A stretch of 64,000 bases of DNA, from NCBI GenBank assembly GCA_963682055.1, contig OY821749.1, positions 8,110,336 through 8,174,335 on the forward strand. Direction: 5' to 3'. The notes beneath the pieces are model-generated. The model was not told the DNA's origin. It was given only the letters and a program-made list of their open reading frames with translations, and made no database searches. Shown one piece after another: positions 12,701 to 24,254 of this stretch. The stretch is from Primula veris (Eukaryota > Streptophyta > Magnoliopsida > Ericales > Primulaceae). The first letter of the stretch is position 1. The number at the start of each line of letters is the position of its first letter. Both the position numbers and the translations under genes were made by a program.

Positions 12701-15700
12701 TGGTATATATCACATAAAGCTAAGCAAAACACCTGTATAACCAACCTTAAAAGCTCCAAATTTATAGCATCAAACTCATCTTGAAGTTCCTTCAGCCTTT
12801 CTTCAATTTCATTTTCCTCTGCCTGCAGGAAATATATATTAGAAGGAATTATAAATTTGACATTGATCTCAAATAAGGAACCACTTCAGCGTTCTCTGGA
12901 AATAGGTTGATAGGAAACAAATGTGGAATTCAAATGAACCTGAGTACTCTGGAGATGTTGCTCTTGAACTGTTTTACTTTGTTTCTCAAGGATGTTGACC
13001 TGCTGCTTGTTTTTCTCGATTAAACTCAGTTTACGTCGGTGAAATTCTTCTAGCTCGTGACGTTCCTTCATAGCCTAAAACAAAGTTAACTGAATAAGAG
13101 ATTAACTAGAGCTCACAATCATCCACTGTCATAAAAAGACCTTAGAAAACAAGAGAGACGTTCTACAAATGGGCAGTCTTTCACATGAAGTTCAATAATC
13201 CTAAAATATAGTAATCATAATACAAAGTTCTTTTCAATCAGAAAATGATACAAGAAGCAATTAAATGCAATGGCAAACAGTTAAAAATAGGGTTCAACAC
13301 CAGAAAAGGAGCAAATGGGAAATCCAGAACCCGACGGCAGAAATTTTAACAGAAAATGGTACTTAGAAAAGACTAATATCTTATAAAGCTATCTTTTATA
13401 AAGCGTTTTATCACTCAGGAAAATAGGTTATGTTTTTCACCAGAGAGAAAGCGTTCTGCAATTCATCCTTCATTCTCCTCGCTTCTGAGGTCCTTTCCAT
13501 CAAACATGAAATTTGAGCTTTCTTCTTTTTTAAGTGGTCGTTTAATTCTTCCATTCTCCCCTGTCAATAAAACCACATAAATGTGATCACTCGGTAATGA
13601 TTTTATATATTCATTAAGCAAAGGCTGGCAAATTAAATTCAATTCAATTCTTCTACCTTCTCGCACAGATTAAAGTAAATGAATAAACTAGAATTGATAA
13701 ACCACTTGGACTTACAGCATGCAAATCAATTCTCTTTTGACATAGTGGTTCACGGCTTCTTTTTTGTTCAATCATTACATTATGCTCTTCAAGCTGCTTG
13801 TCCACGTCATAAACCCACAACCATGCAAGCTTCTTTTTTAACACCTGTACTTGCTGAGTAATTTCCTCAACATGCTCCATATTTTTAATCTTTAATTCAA
13901 TCTCTTTAAGTTCATTCTGTATGGGTTTAATAGTAGATTCAAGCTCATCAACCAGCCCGTTTAAATCATCTAGCTGTCTCTTAATGCTCTTCAAGAGCTC
14001 ATCCACTTGATGGAGAAGGGTTGCCTTGAAAAAAAACTGTAAATTTTACTGTTAGAGATAGCAAGAATACAAATTTAACACCACCTTGTACTAACGCACG
14101 ACTGAGAAGACGTAGGTGATATATCATATAAAAATCTTCTGCTAAAGGCTTTAAAAACTCCTCCTAAATATTCTTATGGTTATCCTTTATTTCTTTTTGG
14201 GAATATTTCGGTAATCCTCCATACTTTGTCACAGTCATGAATAAGATGGAACGATAGCAAAGAAAAACAAAACTTTGTAGTTTAGCTTCTGACCTTGAAC
14301 TTATCTCGGTCGTTCCCTGAGTGCAAAAATTCTCGGCTCTTGTCTTGACTCATAATTACACATGGATTCTCCACATCAATCTGTAAAAGGTAAAAATGTG
14401 ATGCACTTTATTTAAAACAGGAGTTTAAGGTTTCAAGTACCAGAATTCAAACGATGTTGCACTAGGAGAATACAATGAGGCATCCAACTCTGTAATTTTA
14501 TAATCTTAAAAAACTACTTAGATTTGAAATAAACCCAAATTACAAATAAACCCATGAACAATATAAAAAAAACAATTTCCAAATGCAGCTTAACAATTGA
14601 AGCAATACTAGTATACTACTAACTTAAAACTACCAAACAAGTAAAGATAGGTTCATAAAATAAGAGATGTGATTGGAGAGTGACCTCTCTGTTTCGGAAT
14701 GAAATATTTGTGCAAAATGCCAAAATCTACTATTTTCATCACTACAAGTGACATTATAGATGAAGACTCATAACCTCGCAAATGCAGGCATACGAGCAAA
14801 TTCTTGTACTTGACTAAAATGAGCATGATAGATCAAGAGTCAAGTCAACACATTAAAAGCACATTAAACAAACCCGTGCAATCAAAGATCAAGAATACAC
14901 CGTGACTATTATTCTATTCTTTAATCAAGAAAAATTTGCACCTAACTAAAATTGATTGGATGCCTAAACACGGGGCGGATATGTCAAATATTTAAGATGA
15001 TAAGGTAATGCAGCCATACTACTCTGCTTATAAATGTAGAAAAGCACAACAATTCATAGCAATGCTCAGCAAATGACGTAGAAGTGCAAACACTCACGTT
15101 GAAATGCTCAACAATCTCCCGCAACTCGTCTTTACGACCAGATATCTTTTTCCCTGTCAAGAAAACTCTTAAGTAAAGAACAAGAACAAAAAAAATATAA
15201 AAAAGATTAGATATGCATAAGAGTTTGTGTGTAAGTGTGTGTATGTATATATACATATATATATAAGGATATATATGTATATGAGTGTGTGTACATATAT
15301 AAATACTTACCCAAATAAACATACATATATATGATTTAAGAGCTGAAGTATACTCAACGTTATTGATTAAATAAATGACGAGCATCTTTGATGCAACTAT
15401 AAGGAACCCATTGATATTGAAACATTATCCTGAAGACCTAGACATTCAATGAAGTCCAAGCATATGCTTTATCTTTTATAAAAAAATATGATCAGCCACT
15501 CCTCAATGAAAGTAATACAGTCATGATGTTCAATCAAAGTATACAATAAAAGGTCAGAAATTAATTGAATCTTTAACCTTGTTCATTTTTTATGACAGTA
15601 GAACTCGATGCTTCTGAAATTCGGCGTTCAATTATTATCATATCCCCATATATATCCGGCTTAAAAGCTTCATCTCCTTGATTCTTAATATCAACGCAGA

Positions 15701-16828
15701 CAACAGCGTGGCTGAAAGCATAGAGTAGAAAACTCAAGTTATGAGATAGCAATAATTACTTTTATAAAGAAGTTTGTTTCACGTGTTAAGAGATTAAAAT
15801 ATTTTAACAATGAAATTTCATGGCAAGAGTTGCCATTTCTTGTTTGAAAGCTATGTTAAAGGGACATTTGAATATAAAAAAGATGGATTTGGACCATTTT
15901 TTTTGTTTTTGTAGCTGTTCACGAGTTGAAATGTTTATTAGGTTTCGTGAAACCAGGGGATGAAACATCATAGCTCTGAAATAACTAGCCTGTAGCCATG
16001 AATGGGTTGTCCATTAATTCATTTGAATCACTTAAAACTAATCATCTCAGCATTGAACTAACGCATCTTAAGTACTTATTGATCTCAAGTCCCTCAACCC
16101 AACCATATGATGTTGTCTGAAACTAAAAGAAGATGGCTTATACAAGTAAACAATAGCATTGTGTAATAATTGAGAGGGATGGTTTTAGAGGAAAAAACTT
16201 AGAATTCAGAAATAATCATGTAGATTAAATATTTCAAACAAAAGACTCAAAACCTGCATCCAGTCTTTATGAAATCCTTTAATGTTGAGGCCCTTTGTGT
16301 GCCTTTAGCTCGACATCCAAAAGCAATCAATAATGCTGTAAGTATTGCGCTCTTTCCACCTATGTGCAGTCAAGAATACAAGTTCAAACAATTGTACAGC
16401 TTACATAAACGTACACAAATCTAAATATAATTTATTTAGCTGACAGACATTCCCTTAGTCACACCTAAATCATAGAAATTACTAACTTTAGCAAGCTATG
16501 CACAATTACATACACACAGTTTGTCACAAAACTTTCTACCTATTACCAACAAAATAAAAAATCATAGCAAATGCAATGTACATTTCAGTTAGTTCATACT
16601 GTTTGGTAAATGTAAAAGTCTGAGAATTACCTTCACACTATCCACGACCACGAGAATTGCAATCTAAATCAACATAATCACAAGCTTTTCTTACTATCCT
16701 TTCTCTATTACCAACAAAATTGCACTTTTTTAAGTGCCTTTTAAAAAAAAATTAAGAAAAAAATTAATTAATTTTTAAAAAATAATTTTTTTATTTTTTT
16801 TTAAAAAATATTTTTTTATAAAACGTTA

Positions 16829-16865
<37 letters not shown>

Positions 16866-18639
16866 TGTGTATTTTTTTTTTATGTATATGTAACTATTTG
16901 TTTATGGGTATGTTAAAAATGTAAATTTATAAACTTTTCAGGTTAAATTCATATGCTTTATAAAATTTGGGACTGAAATGGAATTTAAACTTAACTTCCA
17001 TCCAATTAAATTGACGGAGGTCCCCATTTTAGGAAAAAATATGTAGTTCGGTACCTCAATTGTTAATGTCAGTAGTTTGGTCCCCATTTTATTAATGATT
17101 GATAGTTGGGGGTACTAAACCTGTTTCCGCCACTGCTTTTATTAGTAAAGTTTTACCAAACACAGAAATAAGTACTAAAACACTTAAAACAGTATACTAA
17201 CAAGCTGAAGTCGATCAAGACCAATATATATAGGGCGCTTTTGGCTTCAACTTCTTTTGTCAAAAATCTGCTTAAAGCAAGCACTGCAAGAAGAAAAGCT
17301 TGCTTCAAAAAAGTTGTAGTGTGCTTGGCACCACGGCACCACCTTAGGTTTTGTACTTATAAGTGACGTTTAACTTGTTTTTATTAATTTGTCATTCTTA
17401 TACTTAATTTCATCTTATAAGTAATTTTTAACAGTACAAACAGCTTTTCTTACAAAACTTCAATCTTTGACAAGTTCTTTCGTCAAAAAGCTAAAAAGGC
17501 ATCAAATTTACAGCTACTATGTTTGTGGCCCTTTAAGCTTTTTTAACCCAAAAGCTAGCTTTCTAAAAGATAAGAAACCAAACACTTAATAGCTTTTAAC
17601 ACAAAAAGATAAAAAGGCTTCAATTTTCGTAGCTTCTACGATTTTGGCATTTTTAGATTTTTTGACCCAAAAGCTAAGAAACTAAACACTTATAACGCAA
17701 AGAGCTTAAAAGGCATCAAATTCTTAGCTTCTATGCTTTTAGCTTTTTTCAGCTTTTTTGACCCAATAGCTAGCTTTCTGAAAGCTAGGAAACTAAACAC
17801 TTATAACTTTTAACACAAAGAGCTACAAAGGCATTAAATTCTTACCTTCTATGATTTTAGCTTTTTTTAGCTTTTTGAAAGCTAGGAAACCAAACACACA
17901 CAACTTCTTAAGCTAAAAAAAGCTAATGAAAAGAGCAGTTGGCAAACAGGCCGACAGATACAGATACAATGTTATTAACAAGTATATTTATTGAATAGAT
18001 AAAAACCTCTTTAAAATAATAAATTATTACTTTATCGATTAATTAAGACCTCTCTTAATTAATAAATATCCATGGTCCCAACAATATTAATTTACAGAGG
18101 TTTTACTGTAATGAAAAGAGCAGTTGGCAAACAGGCCGATAGATATAGATACAGATATCACTTACACAGATATAGATATAAGCTAAAAAATCTACCAAAA
18201 ACATAGATTTTTTTTATTTTCGAGCTTTTCCTGCTTTTATTCCCAAAATCTAGCTTTTTAAAAAGCCATAAAAGCTAACATACCAAACACACACACACGC
18301 ATAGATATAGATAAAGATATATCGATATATATATAGAGAGAGAGAGAGAGAGTACTTCCATTTTGACCCAAAAACTAGCTTTTTAAAAGCTAGGAAACCA
18401 AACACACACAGCTTCTCAAACTAAAAAAAGCAAATGAATAGAGCAGTTGGCAAACAGGCCCATAGATACATATACATATATAAATAGAGAGAGAAAGGGC
18501 ATACTTCCTATCTTCTATGCTTTTAGTTTTTTCGATTGAAAAGGTGTCTTTTTGAAAGCTAGGAAACCAAACACCCATAGCTTCATAAGCTAAAAAAAGC
18601 AGTTGGTAAACAAGCCTATAGATATAGATACAAATACAG

Positions 18640-18676
<37 letters not shown>

Positions 18677-19434
18677 GAGAGAGAGAGAGCTTCCTATCTT
18701 CTATGCTTTTAGCTTTTTTGACCACAAAACTAGCTTTTTTAAAAGCTAGGAAACCAAACACACAGCTTCTTAAGCTAAAAAAACTAATGAAAAGAGCAGT
18801 TGGCAAACAGGCCGATATATACAAATACAGATATAGATATAGATACAGATATAGCTTATACAGATAGATATAAGCTAAAATAATCTACCAAACGCATGAT
18901 TTTCGAGCTTTTTCTGCTTTTATAGCCAAAATCTATCTTTATTGATTGAAAACATGGCTTATTAAAAGATAGGAAACCAAACACCCATAGCTATTAAGCT
19001 AAAAAAAAGCTAATGAATAGAGCAGTTGGCAAACTGGCCGATAGATATAGATACATATACAGATATATATGTATAGAGAGAGAGAGAGAAGGAGGGGGGG
19101 GGGGGCGTAATAGCTAAAAAATTCTACCAAAAACATATACATTTTTGCTTTTCAAGCTTTTCCAATCTGACTTATTAAAAGCCATAAAAGCTAACATACC
19201 AAACACACACATAATATATAGATACAGATACACACATAGTAATATATAGATATAGATATAGAGATAGAGATATATATAAGAGAGAGAGAGAGAGAGAAGG
19301 AGCGTACTTCCATTTTGGCCAGTGATGAAATTGACTTTGTCGCCAAGTTCGATCTCTAAGTTGCTATGGCACATGAAATTCTCTAATCGGATCCGACTTA
19401 TTATTCCCGCTCTGTTAACCCTAATTCCTGCCAT
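713..19434 (-). CDS. SMC6: SMC6, structural maintenance of chromosomes protein 6 (5' part, runs off left edge)
   Basis: ATPase core subunit of the nuclear SMC5/6 complex, which acts in homologous-recombination repair. I traced 18 exons, all GT-AG and in frame: 19434-19308, 16359-16254, 15711-15578, 15153-15098, 14380-14294, 14036-13716, 13560-13441, 13074-12940, 12822-12746, 11956-11881, 5586-5512, 5206-5102, 3678-3509, 3432-3330, 2973-2861, 2591-2387, 1038-907, 827-713. They give about 752 residues and match plant SMC6 (Arabidopsis MIM) end to end. The start is ATG at 19434, with NFMCHSN just before the Walker A motif GQNGSGKSA, which is split by intron 1. Coiled coil covers roughly residues 175-435 (KKKLAWLWVYDVD inside), the hinge starts near 439 (VTAFGGSP, PPIGPIGAHV, NAFIVTDHKD), and coiled coil resumes after it. 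The ABC signature, Walker B and C-terminal head lie beyond base 1. Introns 1 and 10 are inflated by repeats and a Copia element, but every splice site seen is canonical, so the gene looks functional. Confidence 0.95.
1039..2386 (-). other. SMC6 intron 16
   Basis: A 1.35 kb AT-rich intron between exon 16 (HKFQRVK) and exon 17 (RRHIDTERN). Open frames inside it are short and do not resemble SMC6 or anything else I recognise. Confidence 0.6.
3679..5101 (-). other. SMC6 intron 12
   Basis: A 1.4 kb AT-rich intron inside the hinge-coding part of SMC6, with a short CA/TA microsatellite near 3719-3762. No gene or transposon end recognised. Confidence 0.6.
6102..6350 (+). repeat. 5' LTR of the Copia element
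   Basis: 249 bp, starts TGTTAGAATC and ends CTTTTA. A TATA-like stretch GTATATAAAG lies near 6276-6285. The copy at 11357-11605 has the same length. The 3' end is TA rather than the usual CA, but it is fixed by the identical end in the other LTR, the TTAGA duplication and the abutting primer site. Confidence 0.92.
6351..6368 (+). other. Primer binding site of the Copia element (tRNA-iMet)
   Basis: TGGTATCAGAGC begins at the base after the 5' LTR. This is the standard plant initiator-methionine tRNA primer site. Confidence 0.9.
6417..7840 (+). pseudogene. Copia gag and protease, broken
   Basis: Starts at ATG 6417. The first frame (200 codons) carries the UBN2-type gag domain (LDGKNFREWS, AWLINSMEPS). 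The frame then shifts near 6950-7020, and a TGA interrupts it near 7058. From 7106 the correct frame resumes with a CCHC zinc knuckle (CSHCNKLGHTRERC) and the aspartic protease motif DSGASDHMTG near 7550. A TAG at 7817 ends that frame. Gag would coat the element RNA and the protease would mature the polyprotein; neither can be made intact here. Confidence 0.88.
7841..8720 (+). pseudogene. Copia integrase, broken
   Basis: Pre-integrase and integrase core in scattered frames. Recognisable parts are the HHCC region near 7990-8090, the core stretch with VLRTDNGTEYF (second catalytic Asp) near 8338-8372, and PQQNGVAERK with the catalytic Glu near 8440-8466. A perfect 31-bp tandem duplication (7943-7973, 7974-8004) and several frame changes break it. 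The coding stretch is interrupted at 8729 by the hAT MITE and continues after 9217. Confidence 0.85.
8721..9217. mobile_element. Non-autonomous hAT element (MITE) nested in the Copia integrase
   Basis: The element spans 8729-9209 (481 bp) and is flanked by a perfect 8-bp duplication ATCCAAAG (8721-8728 and 9210-9217), as expected for hAT. Its ends are imperfect inverted repeats (left CAATGCTTTAAATAGC; right, reversed, TAATTGTTTTAAAAAG). It has no coding capacity. Both flanks are rich in AGCG/CGCT words such as ATAGCG, clustered at 8750-8800 and 9060-9195, like the subterminal transposase-binding repeats of hAT elements. Copia coding sequence resumes right after the duplication. Confidence 0.85.
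9218..11343 (+). pseudogene. Copia reverse transcriptase and RNase H, broken
   Basis: The RT region begins near 9810 (IEEALADPKW), continues through KEYKETFAPVA-like and LQQLDV motifs, hits a TAA at 10261, resumes at 10266 (LKQSPREWFDRF) with the YVDD catalytic box near 10399, and shifts again near 10490. From 10510 to 11349 a 279-codon frame holds the end of RT and the RNase H domain (YTDADWAGS, YCDNKAAI, HDRTKHVEVD). The variable linker before RT (9293-9628) is in another frame. The RNase H frame ends with TGA just before the polypurine tract. Confidence 0.9.
11348..11356 (+). other. Polypurine tract of the Copia element
   Basis: GAGAGGGAG directly abuts the right LTR and follows the end of the RNase H frame, the expected place for plus-strand priming. 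Confidence 0.8.
11357..11605 (+). repeat. 3' LTR of the Copia element
   Basis: 249 bp, same ends as the left LTR, followed by the TTAGA duplication. About 5% diverged from the left LTR, which points to an insertion of moderate age. Confidence 0.92.
11761..11834. repeat. Perfect 37-bp tandem duplication in SMC6 intron 10
   Basis: Two adjacent identical 37-bp units (11761-11797, 11798-11834), beginning AGGCCACTACAAAAGG. It lies about 50 bp from the exon 10 donor. Confidence 0.9.
12346..12626. mobile_element. Tourist-like (PIF/Harbinger) MITE in SMC6 intron 9
   Basis: The element spans 12349-12623 (275 bp) with near-perfect inverted ends: GGGTGTGTTTGGAACCCGG on the left and its complement at the right. 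It is flanked by the 3-bp duplication TTA (12346-12348, 12624-12626) typical of PIF/Harbinger. It has no credible coding capacity; frames inside it are by-products. Confidence 0.88.
15220..15300. repeat. TG/TA microsatellite in SMC6 intron 3
   Basis: Mixed GTGTGTATG and ATATAT runs, low complexity. The frame that spans it on the minus strand is an artefact fused to SMC6 exon 4. Confidence 0.7.
16834..16862. repeat. (TA)n microsatellite in SMC6 intron 1
   Basis: About 14 uninterrupted TA units inside a very AT-rich, homopolymer-laden stretch (16735-16880). Confidence 0.85.
17220..19305. repeat. Degenerate repeat cluster in SMC6 intron 1
   Basis: About 2 kb of irregular repeats directly downstream of exon 1. 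A marker word GAGCAGTTGGCAAACAGGCC or a close variant recurs near 17935, 18117, 18437, 18610, 18795 and 19020. Between copies are AAGCTAGGAAACCAAACAC and its partly inverted partner (AGCTTTTTTGACC), each followed by GATATAGATA, TATA and GAGAGA tracts. Spacing is irregular, about 170-320 bp, so this is probably a pile of related MITE-like units rather than a clean satellite. A separate small element (about 17975-18111, with ACCTCT and AGAGGTTTTACTGTA ends) sits between two units. A run of ten or so G lies near 19092-19104. Confidence 0.75.
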
Positions 19435-20568
19435 CTCTCTCTCTCTCTCTACCCTAAAGAGGAATGGCGGGAAAAAACCTAAATTGATGAAAATTTTTAA
19501 TGCTCCAATTGCGTATCTATCTATGATTTATATAATGGAATATGGCTTTTTTTCTAGTTAAATTAATTATAAAAAAAACTATTTATTTACAATAAGTTAA
19601 ATATAATTATTTACAGTTACATATATATATATAATAAAAAATAACAAATTATATAAAAAAATAAATAAAAAATTCAAAAAAATTTTAAAAAAAAATTGAA
19701 TTTTTTTGTACATAATATCAAACAGGATTAGATATGATTAAACATAATTAGACATATAAGATTAAACAGGATTGGACATGATCAAACATGATTAGAAAGG
19801 ATCGGACAGGATCACACATATTTTTTGTATAAAAAATGTATTTTTAAAATTTTTGGTTTTTTTAATTTTGGTTTTTAATTTTTTGATTTTTAAATATATT
19901 TTTTTTATTTTTTAATGACATATGTACCTATTTATAAATAAGTTCACAAAATATGTAATTTTTTGTAAAAGAGTCATCACGTTGAAAACAACCGGGTTTT
20001 TTGTAAATAAGTTTCTAAATATGTACTAAATTATCATTTTCCCAAAAAACAGGTAAGGGTAGGGGTGGCATCAGTTTTTTCGGTTAAAAAGCTACTAGAA
20101 AAAAGCTCGGTTTAAAAAACATGTAATTCAACATAAATTAACCTTTAGCTATTCAGTATTCAACCTTTAAATTTTATTAATTTATGTCCTAACCTAACAG
20201 TTAAGTATCCTAATAATTAACGAAATGACGAATTTTATCAATTCAGTATTCAACCTTGACATTTTATTAATTTGGTTCTCAACCTAATAATTTATTACCC
20301 TCGTGTTTAACAAAATGATGAGTTTGTAGTCATGTTCTATCATCTATCACATATTAAGTGCAATTGTGTTGTCATACATCTAATATAGATGTCCAAATGT
20401 GAGATATAATGGGTGAAATTTGGTAAATTTATTATGTTTGACCTTTAATTGGGGGAATATGGATATGTTGGGCCCCAAATGGATAAGATTTAAATATTTG
20501 ATACCAAATTGGTATACTTACTTAGAGGTTAGGTACCATTACCAATAGAGGTTTTTTTTCCATTGGAA
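19435..20568. other. SMC6 5' flank
   Basis: Presumed promoter side of SMC6. A CT microsatellite (19435-19450) abuts the ATG and may be 5' leader. Farther out the DNA is AT-rich. A degenerate minisatellite at 19721-19817 repeats words like GATTAAACATGATTAGACA at about 11-12 bp intervals. An isolated hAT-like end TAGGGGTGGCATCAG occurs near 20054. No TATA box could be assigned with confidence. Confidence 0.5.
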
Positions 20569-21169
20569 TAGGGGTGCGCAAAAATACCGAAAAACATGAC
20601 CGAACCGGAACCGAACCCATCGGTTCGGTTTTAAATTTACAATGTAGTGAACCAAACCGAAACCGAAATCGGTACCATAATTTGGTTCGGTTTCGGTTCG
20701 CTGAAAATAAACCGAAAACCGAACCGAAACCGGAAGTTAAAACCGAATCGGATTTCAAACCGAAACCGAACCAGATTTCAAACCGATTTTATATGATTAT
20801 ATATAAACTAGATAATTACTTTAGTTATACTTATATAATATTATTATACTGCATACACTATGCAAATTCGAATGTTACTATTTATGTAAATGTGGTTTTT
20901 AAAAATATTATAAAGTGTTTATCTTGTTTAAATGGACAAGAACATAATAGTATCAAACATAACTGAACATAACCGAAACACAAGTCTGAACCAAACCGAA
21001 ACCGTTAATCGGACCGAAACCTAACCGAACCGAACGGTTTCGGCCCGGTTCGGTTTCTATTCTCAAAACATGAAAACCGAACTGAAACCAAGACGACTAG
21101 AATTTTTATTTTTATTTCGGTTTACCGAAAACCGAACAAGACCGAAGCCCACCCACCCCTACATTGGAT
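20561..21169. mobile_element. Non-autonomous hAT element, CCGAAC-rich
   Basis: The element spans 20569-21161 (593 bp), beginning TAGGGGTGCGCA and ending CCACCCCTA, flanked by an 8-bp duplication CATTGGAA / CATTGGAT (one mismatch). Both flanks of the interior carry many copies of ACCGAA/CCGAAC and its complement GGTTCGG, and the middle is AT-rich. TAGGGGTG ends with 8-bp duplications are typical of plant hAT MITEs. Open frames inside come from the hexamer repeats. Confidence 0.85.
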
Positions 21170-22674
21170 ACTCATGAGTTACACTAATTTGGTATGCATA
21201 GTTTTAGTCAAAGTTTTATTGGGTCTCCTTGCGCAATAAGCAACTTATTGTGGTATATATGCAATAGGTAGTCATGTCATATAATAAAAGTGACATGTTG
21301 GAATTTTTTTCTTACGGGTTAGATATGTTTGATATTGAGTGTTTATTTGATCGATAAAACAATGAGTATCTAACTGATAAGCAATGGCGGGGAAGTTCAG
21401 GGAATTGTTGTAGTTCTTTAAAATCCGACGGGAATTTCTATTGGGTCCTTGGGGTTGCAACTGAAACAGATATTGACTACATGTTTTGAGCAACAAGTGA
21501 TATGGCAATAATTGTAGATATGGCTATACTACTTAATACAACAATAATTTACCACATTGATTTTTGAAAGATACTAGTATGAACAAAATCTTATAATTAC
21601 GGAATTGGAACCTTTTTTTATAATCAAATGCATTGAATTTCAAAAATTAATGAATTACTCAAACAAGTACGCAACATATATATTATATAGAAGTTTACAA
21701 GAGATATGCAGATGAATTGGTGATATTAATAAATTTTTGCAATAAATTTATGGTTGGACCTTTTTTTTAATCGAATAATTCTTTTAAAAATCTTCAACAA
21801 CGAATACTTGTGTAGTTCTTCTTTTTACAATTTTGGAATGAAAACAAAGGTTGCATCTTTGACAAATCGTAATGGCGCAATATATATAAGTGAAAATCAT
21901 GAAAATTATTTCCCTAAAAAAATTAGAGTTCTAATTCTTCAAATATTAATTGTAAGCATAATATTTTCCTTCAACATTTGAAAACTAGTAAATATTGTTG
22001 TAGCAAAAAAATGAATGAGAGTATAAAAAGAATCTAGTTATAATTGTCTAAATATTACAAACATTAATGTTATTAATATTTTACACAATTCCGTTCCTTA
22101 TATTAGTATAAATAAAATATAGAAAATTAAATTAGATCATGTTTGATTCTCTTAACATGTGCTTCAGGCACACGGTAGCTTCTCCCTCGTTATGAAAAAA
22201 ATGCTCCAACTGGCACACTTTTTGAATTTAGTTGCCAAAAACTCATAAGTTCAACTTTTCCAAAAATTCAGACTTTATAAATTATATAAATTGATTGGAC
22301 TACAAATGTGTATAATTTTCATATACAAAAGTGGTATTTTAACCATCTAAAAATGCATATATGATTGATTTTATATATGTGTTTATGCATTTTGTCATTT
22401 TGAGTCATTTTATCTATTTGTATATATTTTTGTAATATAATATGTGAAGGTGGAAAAATGAGCGACTCAGAGTGATGACGGGGGACCTTGGAATACCTAA
22501 AACAATGATGACAACTATGAGAATTCGGCTCCAAGTAAAGTATATCCGAGAAAAGATTGAATAAAGAATAAAAATGAAAGAAAATCTGATAACCGTCACT
22601 TAGCCGGATGAGTCACTTCATCCCAAATGCGTCATTTAATGACACGACAACTTCTAACCGGGCCACGTCAGATC

Positions 22675-22703
22675 ATCCAGATGAAATCACTTTTCATCTG
22701 GAT
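22675..22703. other. Perfect inverted repeat (hairpin)
   Basis: Arms ATCCAGATGAAA (22675-22686) and TTTCATCTGGAT (22692-22703) separated by 5 bases. Function unknown; no transposon end or terminator context is evident. Confidence 0.7.
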
Positions 22704-23839
22704 ACGTATTTTTAGGGAATTATGTTCTAAAATTTTGCGAGTTGAATACTATATAAACAACCACTGTGTACGAATTACAGAGCGTAAAAATTATATTCAA
22801 AGTTATTTCATTTCGTTTTTCTCCCTTTTATTATTATTTTTATTTTTACTTCCATCTATTCTCTTGCACCTCTACCTAACGAAGTCCAAATCTTCTACCC
22901 GCTATTCTCTACCCCATTCCGTGCCTCTTGCTTATTTTCATTCAAATTTTAAATTTTCACAACTTATACCACAACTTTATAAACTTTTATATTATATTGT
23001 ATTCAAATTTTAAAACATTTGAATATAATATTGTTTTAAACAATTTTTTTAATATTTAATGTTTAATTTAAACTAATTTATACATTTATTCCAAAATAAA
23101 TTTTGTGTGGATTTTCTTTTAAAATTAATTATTGGAATGTATTGAAATATGTATTATAGTAATAGTACAATTTTTTTCAAGTTTTTTAAAAAAAAAAAAT
23201 TTGATAAAATAAGTAAGGGGACACGGAAGGGGGTAGATAAATGGTATAAAAGATTTGGACTCCTACCTAACAGATCTCTTTGTGGTAGTATTTAAAGCGA
23301 CTTTTAACTATTTAGAAGCCTTGTTCTTATTGCCATCATATTGCCACCGAATTACAAGTAATACTTTTCTTATGCTTTACTTTATCTAATTATTATTATA
23401 ATTGCTTACATGTTATGATTAGTTGAGTATGAGTGAGGATCGACAACTCTCATCTATGTAATATATTTTTTTGTATACTAGGTAGTTACACAAACCCAAT
23501 CAAAGTTGAAAGCGCGAGTTTTATCGAATTAAAACGACAAAATCTAGTTTAAAACAAGTTTAAATAAATTAAAACCTTATCTTTGTGGATGACCTCGTCT
23601 TACCATTTATAAATTTTATTACTGCGATCGACACTCGTATTCTTACGAGTTAAAAAGAGTTATTTAAAATAGCACACTTTTAGCCCGATCATAAATACCC
23701 CTTCAAAACTTATTTTTTCAACATACATAATATAACTTGTCACTCTCATTAATCTATCTCTATTAAATCGTTTTCTCCTCACATCCCAAACCCGAACCGT
23801 CCAACTACATAATGATCTCCTCACATCCCAAATACATAA

Positions 23840-23945
23840 CATGGTGGATGGTTGTCAAAGTTGGTAAAAGGGTCAAGTGGAATAATAAAGAGCTCATAGG
23901 TTCAATTCGCGGTGTATTCTTTTATTATTTTTTGGCTATTAAGAG
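23840..23945 (+). mobile_element. Possible tRNA-derived SINE fragment
   Basis: An A-box-like TTGTCAAAGTTGG at 23852-23864 and a B-box-like GGTTCAATTCG at 23899-23909, followed by a T-rich tail. Spacing suits an internal pol III promoter. No target duplication was found, so this is tentative. Confidence 0.35.
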
Positions 23946-24254
23946 TATTATTACATGAATGACTCACACAGGTTTAAGTGACATGGTACATAATCAATTT
24001 CCTTGTTTTATCTTGAAATCATCGCATTTACCTGAAATATACAAATAAGCCCCCAAAATCTGGAAAAAAAAACGTAGAATTAACATAAGAACGCATAAAT
24101 ACGCCTCAAATAGCTTTAAAAATTGTCTAATAACACTGTTTTTAGCCCAAATAATATATCATCTCGTGGTCTAATCACATGGCGTATCACGACATGAAAT
24201 GAAGAGTGAAGTTACATGGTATTATGCGACAACACTACACAAGTTAGCCTAGTA

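Larger units (their letters stand above)
21170..24250. other. AT-rich intergenic stretch
   Basis: No gene recognised. It contains a 12-bp perfect hairpin at 22675-22703, a possible tRNA-derived SINE near 23840-23945 and A/T homopolymers. All open frames are short and of low complexity. Confidence 0.55.

Noticed and set aside
18390..18824. 144-codon minus-strand frame in SMC6 intron 1
   Set aside because: Made of the intron repeat units and microsatellites; no codon or domain evidence.
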